64,000 nucleotides of DNA from Przewalskia tangutica. Lineage: Eukaryota; Streptophyta; Magnoliopsida; Solanales; Solanaceae. Shown one piece after another: positions 57,276 to 64,000 of this stretch. The notes below the pieces were generated by a model. It was not told the origin of the DNA and did not search any database. It saw only the letters and a list, made by a program, of their open reading frames with translations. Position numbers and translations under genes: made by a program. Positions within the stretch are counted from its first letter, which is position 1, and every line of letters starts with the position of its first letter. The stretch spans positions 32,704,485-32,768,484 of the forward strand of contig CM056725.1 of assembly GCA_029844215.1 (NCBI GenBank), given 5' to 3'.

Positions 57276-59149
57276 CTCCCTTTGATGAACTTCTTCATCC
57301 ATAAATTTGCCTAAGTCTCAAAGCTCTCCTTCTCCTCCCTTGTGCTGAGTTCGCCAAGGGCCTCCCTTGTGGCGAGAGCACCCCCTCTGTGGGTGCTAGC
57401 CGAGAGTGTAACCCCTAGCCTAGTTGCTGTGATAATACCCCTCAGTGTGTAGAAATACTCTCAAAAGTATTGTTATAATGCCCAAATTACCTTAGTCAGA
57501 TACCTTGTTGTATTCTAAGGTTATACCTATACGAAAAGCCCGTAAATACTATTATACTTCCCACCAATACAAAACCAAACCCTAGGAAAATCTCCATAGT
57601 CCGTGGAGTATTGTGTGGTTGGTTAGAACTTCTAAGGTGGTTTAGAGCTGGTCGAGCGCTGAGTCGAGCTAAACGATTGCCCAGATCGACTTTTAAACTC
57701 TGATAATTACGGGCTTATCGAGGTAATTATCTTGTCCTCTATTGTAATTGGAAATTACATATTGTTAGAATATATAGTCAAGTATACTATATATAGAATC
57801 AACGTAGTTATCGGCAATGTCGCGACTTAAGCCCAAGAATCGAATCGAATCTGCTTTTTACATATCAGACATGAGGCTTGTAGCTTTTCGTGAAGTAGAA
57901 TTGTACCTGCTCGTTAGATGTAACCCCCGGTTGCTTCGTAGCCCGCCGTTAAAGCGAGGAGATTTACGCCGCCATGTGGGGAGCGGTCAATTTTCTGAGA
58001 ATGTTCGCGATAAGGTCTAAATGTTAATAAGCGCTTGTGGCCTTATAGTCAAGTACCACGATGGCGCGATCCATCAAGCGCGAGTAGCCGACTTTCAAGT
58101 ACTTCGAGCGCTTTTATTAGTCGATACTGTCGCGAGGTACGTGAACCTTTTCCTACCTCTTCTAGCATGATATGTGAACTATGTAGTACGCAGACGCATA
58201 CGTGCTAAACGATTTGATTGTTTAAAACATGTTGTTATAACCGCTTTACGGGAAGTTGGTTATAACACTTTATGTTGGTAAGAAAGTACTCGTGGTCTTG
58301 AAAAGGTAATCGATTTGAACTATAACCGCTTGTTATGTGTTAATAAAGAACTTGAAGTATTTCAAAATATTTTTGAATCATTTCAAAGAAGAAGTAATAT
58401 TTGGTTTTTGAAAACTTAAGAGTTATACTAGCTTTACGGGAAGTTAGGTATAACGCTTAAGAATGTTTTACCGATTTCGAAATCGAACGTGTATCGACAA
58501 ACCACCAAATACATTAAAAGGAAATGTTTTGAATAATTAAGTATTATTAAAACCAAGAGAAACTTCCATCCGCATGGCTAAGATGAGACAAAATGATATT
58601 TCCAGATCACGGTCAGAATAAGATCGTTATAAACAAGATATCCTACTCACATATAAGGCTTATGTTTCTCGATTGTTTAAAGGAGAATTATATTCTTAAA
58701 CGAATAAGACTATGAACTACTTAACCCTTTCAAAAAAATGAGAAACTTGAACATTGGAAATTAGGCAAACTTGAACATCGAAAAGAATGCTGCTACTGAT
58801 TTTACAAAGAGAAGTAATTGATTTATCAGAAAAGATAATCACTCTATTTTCATATACTACGTATCAGGTGACTTTTATAATGTAACGATCTTTTAAAGAG
58901 TTAATGTATGAAGTACTTCGGGGATAAAACCCGATCTTGTTAATCATATACAAGGTACCTCAGGTGAACAACTTGATCATTGGTTTGTGATAGCCTTGTA
59001 ATACTTTCTGATTGCTTGATAAGTAAACGTGTTAGGACGCTACGCTGTTAGCATTCGCGATGTTCGCAAAGGGGTTTCTCGATTGCTTATTAACTATCGT
59101 CGTTATGATAGTTGTGGCATTCACCTCTCGAGATGATTCCGGGTTGCCG

Positions 59150-59400
59150 CCCACGCGGGTAGACTCAGCGTCGACGGACCTATGATTCGAGAATACCCTA
59201 CGCAGTCCCGGCCTATGCGAGCTACGAGTTCCGTGTTAGCGACGCCTTTACGGGCACGCGTCCATGTGGGCTACGCGGATCGCGTTCGTGACGACGCCGG
59301 AGTAGCTACCTCGACGCGGAATACCTCACGCGGCCGACGAGATTGGCCTACGCGAGTCGCGGAGTTCTGTGGTTAGACGCAGACATCGATATCGCGCAAA
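59150..59400 (+). repeat. LTR minisatellite, E8 type
   Basis: Degenerate GC-rich units with CTACGCGGA, CCTATGCGAG, CTCACGCGG and CCTACGCGAG, related to the family-B array at 27063-27290. The unit boundaries are blurred. Confidence 0.55.
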
Positions 59401-60168
59401 GGCCGCCTTTGATCACGCGACGCCCAGACAGCATCTTATGATACGCTCATGACCTTGGGTACTGGGTTTTTAGTAGCGCCATGCCTTCGCATTTACCCCG
59501 CATGACAGATATTATGACACAGCGGGACTCGTGTTCATGCTGTTCCACGGTGCTTTTATATCATGATCGCCAAGCTGGAAGGTATTCCACGCATGATTGA
59601 TGCCATGGGCCCGAGACCCATTGTTATACTCGAGTGACGACTGAGGGCGCGAGTCCCTAACTCGACACGACCATTGGTTGTAAAATCGTAGTTCGTTATC
59701 ATACATTGTCTCTGCTTTATATGATCGCTATGATTTCATTTACAAGATGTATTTTCGCCACATACTCTGCACTGTAGATCGACTTCGGGGCCGCGCTCAT
59801 GCCGCAGTCGAGGTACACCGCCGTTGATCCTAGCTCTCGTGGTCAGCGCTTCGTTGGGAAGCTCCGCTTCTCCGAGGCTTATTCGCATAGTCCCCGCTGT
59901 CGCAGGTGCTACATTCAGGTATGACGGCCCCGCCCCGCCGTTGTTGTCATATCTTTCGTAGGTCCGTAGTACCGCAGCGGTGGTTGTAAAAAGGATTAAA
60001 CTGCTCATGTTGAAAAAGTTGTCATTTTTATATACGCCAAAGGCAAGTTTTTCTCGATCATTGTTTCATATTTCATAATATGTCTTGTATCGCTTTATGT
60101 TCCGACACTGACACAGATCACCAGGTGCCCGGTAGGCACCACCACGCCCGGATCGGTCGTGACAAAAG

Positions 60169-60179
60169 TGGTATCGAGC
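60169..60179 (+). other. Primer-binding site relic, E8
   Basis: TGGTATCGAGC, four bases after the LTR end. It has the same one-base-short form as in E4, E6 and E7. Confidence 0.75.
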
Positions 60180-60357
60180 GCTTAATCATCTGAAAGTGTC
60201 TACGCATCGTATCCGCAGTCTTGATTATCGCGTGTTGTGCACCACACCAATAATCGTGAGGCTATAGGATATTTAGGATTGGTTTCATTTTTCTCACTCG
60301 AGATCGTGCCTTGAGAGCGGTAAGTCGGACCTCCGACGAAATTCATTCCCTATCGCT

Positions 60358-60800
60358 ATGCTCCGCAGGCCCCGCCCAGAGGCGCGCACCGGCGGAGCCG
60401 CGAGTCGAGTTCGTGAGGGTCATGAGGGCACAGCCCAATCATTACCTAGGTAGTGCTTCATTCGGGATTTTCGCGACGCCACTAGCCCCAACAGAGTTTA
60501 GCACGCGACGGCAGCTCCCATCGGCCCATGATATTTGAACCTTCGCCTACGACCGAACAAAGGAATATAGATCGCAAAGAGGCGACTACATTAGCTATGT
60601 ATTTGGCTACCGAGATTATACCGACGTACCACTTAGTCTTGACGACTACCTAAGAGAGTGTGCAAGAGTAATTCTTCATTGGGCTCGAGCATGGCCTGTA
60701 CGGCTTATGTGCAGCAGTCGAAAACGTAGAGATCGACGTTAACCAAGACACAGTAAGAGGCCGAGCAGCAGCGTCCTTCAGAACTTTCTGGCGAGTATAC
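60358..60800 (+). pseudogene. gag relic, E8 (short, eroded)
   Basis: Gag relic. The ATG at 60358 (M-L-R-R-P-R-P-E) follows the shared leader CCTCCGACG and corresponds to the M-P-P-R-K start of E6. Beyond the start only weak similarity to the other gag relics remains, and neither the F-Y-G capsid motif nor a zinc knuckle is visible. It is also much shorter than gag in E5-E7: the non-gag block begins near 60880. A large internal deletion plus frameshifts is the simplest reading. A different gag lineage is possible but less likely, given the same leader and position. Confidence 0.5.
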
Positions 60801-61499
60801 CTTAAGTGCTATGTTCGATAGCGTGTTAGTTGTGATTTGAAATCACGGTTGTTTAACCGAGTAAGATTTGGGATAGAGAAAGTGAGCCTTAGAGCTTTAT
60901 ACGCAGAGACCTTAGAGGCGAGGCCATCTCGAGAAAAAGGTGTAGGTATGTTTGACTTTATCTGAGTGCATAAAGGCACGTGAGTTATGTTGGGACAGTC
61001 CCTAGTAGTGTGGAATGAAAGAGGGTAGTCGAGCTAAGACCGCCAGGTTTTCGTAACGTGATTAGCGAGATTGTTCCGTCGAAGCCTAGTATGACGCGCT
61101 GGCCGGGTCGGGTTGACCACGCCGCGTCAACCCGCGCGCTTTGGTGGCGGGTCAGTTGTGGTGGTCCCGCCTTGTGGTAGGGTCACGAGGGTGTTAGGCC
61201 CATGTTCGCTAACCAACAGACGCATTTGAGTTCGTGGATGCATTCGACCGGTGGTCGTCGACGGGGCAGCCCATCGCGTTCTTCGCTCGAACCGCATACC
61301 GCGGTTGAGTTATCTCAAGGTTGAAAGGCTGCACGGGTGCCTACCTTCACCTTATGTCGTGCAAGCCCGTGTCAGGCTATTTTCGCTTTCTAAAAGTTTA
61401 CTGCAGGTTAGAACTCAGCAGTCTCGACCGCATTCGCCGCCGTTGTTTGGATTTCGTGGATAGCGCGGGATTGTTGTCTCCTGGAGGTAGTGTTTGATC
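60801..61499 (+). mobile_element. E8 interior, non-gag block
   Basis: The shared block: GAGACCTTAGAGGCGAGG (60907), CAGTCCCTAGTAGTGTGGAA (60998), GGTCCCGCC (61163), GGTAGGGTCACGAGGGTG (61176) and GAGTTCGTGGATGCATTCG (61229). No protein recognised. Confidence 0.6.
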
Positions 61500-61700
61500 T
61501 ACCATTTCGTTGTTCGGATGTCGCCACGGCCTCAGAGGGCGTAGTGTAAGTTGGCCGATTGGTCTGATGTTGGCAAGCGTTCAGATAGTCGATCAGCTTG
61601 TTCCACAGATCGCGGATGTGCAAAGCTCGCCTGTAAGAAGTTCGCAGCTCGAGGAATCGTATGGATAATCGGCGACGACGCCAGAGTTCAAAGCCGACGG
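61500..61700 (+). pseudogene. Integrase C-terminal fragment, E8
   Basis: The frame from 61518 begins M-S-P and, after a stop, contains A-D-W-S-D-V-G-K. This parallels the integrase end fragment of E5 (44890 onward, A-D-W-F-D-V-G-K) and the intact segment of E1. The P-Y-E-A-L-Y-G-R motif is already destroyed. The rest of pol is absent, so E8 shares E5's layout. Identification depends on the comparison with E5. Confidence 0.65.
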
Positions 61701-62239
61701 CCTTTCTTGAAAGTACCACCTATTGTGGTGTGACGAAGTTTTGGAACAGATGGAACTTAGCCCGAGTTACTTGGGCCTTTAAGAGTTCATGTAGTTAATA
61801 GGCCAGTTGCTTATATGTTAGCTTTTGCCGTCCGACTTAGAGGCGTGGACGTCCGGCCTTTCAGATTGGATGTTCGGGAAATATCAAGATCCATCCGCAG
61901 TGTTCCCGCCACGATGCCCACGAAAGAGATAGTAACCCCGAAGTTTTGGAAACCAAAGCAGATCGTAAACGTGGTGCGGTTCGAGCGCACGATGCCTTCA
62001 AAGGATCGTGACGCACCCTGCATCATTTGTTGGGTCGCCGAGCAAGGCTCGCGACAAAGTGACAAAAGTGGTGATGTTAGAGGTGTTTCCTCGCAGACTT
62101 GGATATAAGTATGTTGCGCAAGTATTTTCCGCGGGCCGTGTACGGCGATTGTTTCGTAAGTATAAAAAGTGAAGACTATATCACAAGACGATGTTTTGAG
62201 ATTTAGAAGGAACATTCGACTAATGTTTCGGCGGAAGAA
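61701..62239 (+). mobile_element. E8 interior, 3' end
   Basis: It leads to the 3' LTR. CATTCGACTAATGTTTCGGC (62212) matches the sequence before the LTRs of E3, E5 and E6. GGCGGAAGAA at 62230-62239 stands where the polypurine tract should be, interrupted by a C. Open frames on both strands at 61811-62284 and 61815-62108 match no family I recognise and I treat them as chance. Confidence 0.5.
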
Positions 62240-63427
62240 TGTTATACCCCGTAGTTCCCGGTATGTATGCGAGGACGCACGCACGAGAATACGTAAAGAT
62301 CGGAAGAAAGAAAGAGTGATTTCTCCACTAAAAGTTTTTTATGAAGGAAAAAGGTTCGTTAACGGGAATCGATTCCCGATTTGGTATTCTGACTTCCCGA
62401 ATATTAGAGAATTATGGAATTTTATTTTGAAATGGTCACGGGCCCACGAGAAATTTACTGGCCATGGGCCCACTTTGTTTTCTAGATTTTGGCCATCAGG
62501 ATATTTTCTAAGATGTTTTATTTCACACATGAGGTGACACGGTCACCCCGCCAGTGGCTCGCCGAACGGCATTTGTGCACAACACCCTTGCTGTAGTCGC
62601 TTTTCGACTAAACGCTTTACATAACTTCATGAGGGAAAATTCCGCTATGTCTTTTCTTATTTTTATGATTTTTCCGAGAGACGGAACATTTTGGACCAAC
62701 GAGGGCTGCACTCGCACCCTCTCATCAGCGGGCAAGGCGGGCTCGACGACTTGGGGCCAAGTGGTAGATATTTTGTGTAGATATTTGCAGGTTTGGGCGA
62801 GTAGGTCTGCGGGCACTCAGCGAATCTTGGCCTTACACTTGTAGCACTTGGCTAGATCTCGCCATTGGTCTTGGCTCAGTATAAATACCCTCCCTTTGAT
62901 GAACTTCTTCATCCATAAATTTGCCTAAGTCTCAAAGCCTCCTTCTCCCTCCTCAGGCCGAAGTTCGCGGCCTCCCTCAGGTCGAGAGCACCCCCTTCAG
63001 GGCGCTAGCCGAGTGTAACCCCTAGCCTAGTTGCTGTGATAATACCCCTCAGGTGTAGAAATACTCTCAAAAGTATTGTTATAATGCCCAAATTACCTTA
63101 GTCAGATACCTTGTTGTATTCTAAGGTTATACCTATACGAAAAGCCCGTAAATACTATTATACTTCCCACACCACAAAACCGAAACCCTAGAAAATCTCC
63201 ATAAATCACTGAGTATTGTGTGTGTTGGTTAGAACTTAAGGGTGGTTTAGAGCGGTTGGAGCGCCTGAGTCGAGCTAAACGATTGCCCAGATCGACTTTA
63301 AACTCTGATAATTACGGGCTTATCGAGGTAATTATCTTCGTTCTCTATCAGAATCGAAATTACATATTGTTAGAATATATAGTCAAGCATACTATATATA
63401 GAACTCAACGAAGTTATCGAACGTTGT
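62240..63427 (+). repeat. 3' LTR of E8, part 1 (interrupted by E9)
   Basis: It starts TGTTATACCCCGTAGTTCCC and follows the 5' LTR for about 1.2 kb, with a palindrome near 62531-62548 (one base short) and TATA box at 62880-62890. It stops in the GAAGTTATCG segment that corresponds to about 57805 in the 5' LTR. Confidence 0.85.
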
Positions 63428-64000
63428 TGTTATACCCCGTAGTTCCGTGGTACGATGCGAGACGCACGCATTTGAGAATACGACGTAAAGATCGAAAGGA
63501 AGAAAGAGCGAATTTTCCACTAAAAGTTTCCGCTTTTTGAAGGAAAAAGGTTCATAACGGGAATCGATTCCCATATTTGGTTTCGACTTCTTAGATTATA
63601 TTAGAATTATGGAATTTTATTTTCTGGAATGGTCACGCTGGGCCCACTGAGAAATTTACGCTTTGTGGCCCGCTGATTTTGAGATTTTGGCCGTTATAGA
63701 TATTTTCTAAGACGAAATATTTTGATTTAATCGGGCGACACGTGTCACCCCCACGCACCCGTCGGGCCAAAATATGTTTGGCACAACACCCTGCTAGAGT
63801 CGCCGATTTAAACGCTCTACCTAACTTACGGGCGGTAAATTACGCTATGTCATTTAGTATTTTTGGCGGATTTTTCCGAGAGACTAAACGCTTGACCAAC
63901 GAGGGCAACACTTGGCACCCTCTCGTCAGCGGACTCATGGGCGTTAGGCCGATCGAACGAGCAAGTCTTCGTTGATTTTTTGCGAGATATTCGCAGGTTT
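63428..64000 (+). repeat. LTR start of E9 (runs off window)
   Basis: A further copy of the E7/E8-type LTR start, TGTTATACCCCGTAGTTCC, with the G-box palindrome GCGACACGTGTCACC near 63734-63750. It is inserted in the LTR of E8 in the same orientation. The remainder is outside the window. Confidence 0.8.

Larger units (their letters stand above)
56619..60164 (+). repeat. 5' LTR of E8
   Basis: A 3.55-kb LTR ending GATCGGTCGTGACA. It has a palindrome with a G-box core (56915-56934), a second inverted repeat (GAGAGGCGCACTTGGCACCC, 57082-57101), TATA box (57266-57275), CTTATCGAGGTAATTATC (57714) and a family-B-like minisatellite (59150-59400). The 24-base short repeats are hardly recognisable here. 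Confidence 0.88.
56619..63427 (+). mobile_element. E8: gypsy-type LTR element, (+), right end off window
   Basis: E8 starts TGTTATACCCGTAGTTCCC at 56619, inside E1 integrase after ATCGG. It has 5' LTR 56619-60164, interior 60165-62239 and the first part of the 3' LTR (62240-63427). E9 interrupts that LTR; the remainder lies off the right edge. The interior holds gag and integrase-end fragments only. The LTR start extension with its extra palindrome is shared with E7 and E9. Confidence 0.85.

Noticed and set aside
61811..62284. Open frames of 157 and 97 codons on opposite strands near the end of E8's interior
   Set aside because: They match no recognised family, overlap each other and end in the conserved LTR-proximal sequence.
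1..64000. tRNA, rRNA, satellite-centromere arrays or host genes
   Set aside because: No cloverleaf-like gene, ribosomal segment, long satellite array or spliced host coding sequence could be recognised on either strand.

Overview
This window looks like gene-free heterochromatin from a eudicot plant, possibly an asterid. It consists almost entirely of nested Ty3/gypsy-type LTR retrotransposons. I found no host gene, tRNA, rRNA or CRISPR array. The plant assignment rests on an initiator-Met tRNA primer-binding site (27880-27891), plant-type gypsy gag, RNase H and integrase relics, LTRs starting TGTTATACC and ending near GTCGTGACA, polypurine tracts, and 5-bp target-site duplications. Every protein-coding relic is broken by frameshifts.

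Layout. The frame is one old element of family B, here called E1 (+). Its LTR 3' part is 25792-27875 and its interior is 27876-31639 plus 56231-56618. Left side: E1's LTR is interrupted by E2 (-, family B; 5300-6912 and 25473-25791). E2 is interrupted by E3 (+, 6913-25472, duplication ATTTA). E3 holds E4, a minus-strand LTR-interior-LTR-interior-LTR tandem (8304-21204). The first 5.3 kb is a ladder of four minus-strand LTR pieces (La-Ld), each apparently inserted into the next. Right side: E1's integrase is split by E5 (+, 31640-56230, duplication CCCTC). E5's 5' LTR holds E6 (+, 32014-41374) and its 3' LTR holds E7 (-, 46183-55527, duplication GATAT). E1 is hit again by E8 (+, from 56619), whose second LTR is interrupted by E9 (+, 63428 to the end).

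How the elements work. The A-type elements (E3-E9) have LTRs of about 3.4-3.6 kb around an interior of only about 2.0-2.6 kb. That interior holds a gag relic, a conserved non-gag block and a polypurine tract. E5 and E8 also keep the C-terminal end of integrase; no other pol was recognised in them. They look like non-autonomous derivatives that depended on pol supplied in trans. Each LTR carries a palindromic G-box-like motif and a TATA box within its first 0.4-0.7 kb, which leaves a leader of about 3 kb. That leader contains a minisatellite at a fixed place whose unit differs between subfamilies.

Caveat. Copies differ mostly by one-base indels, often at CAG/CTG or in G/C runs. This may reflect consensus error at methylated sites as much as real decay. 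Boundaries without a clear duplication are approximate.
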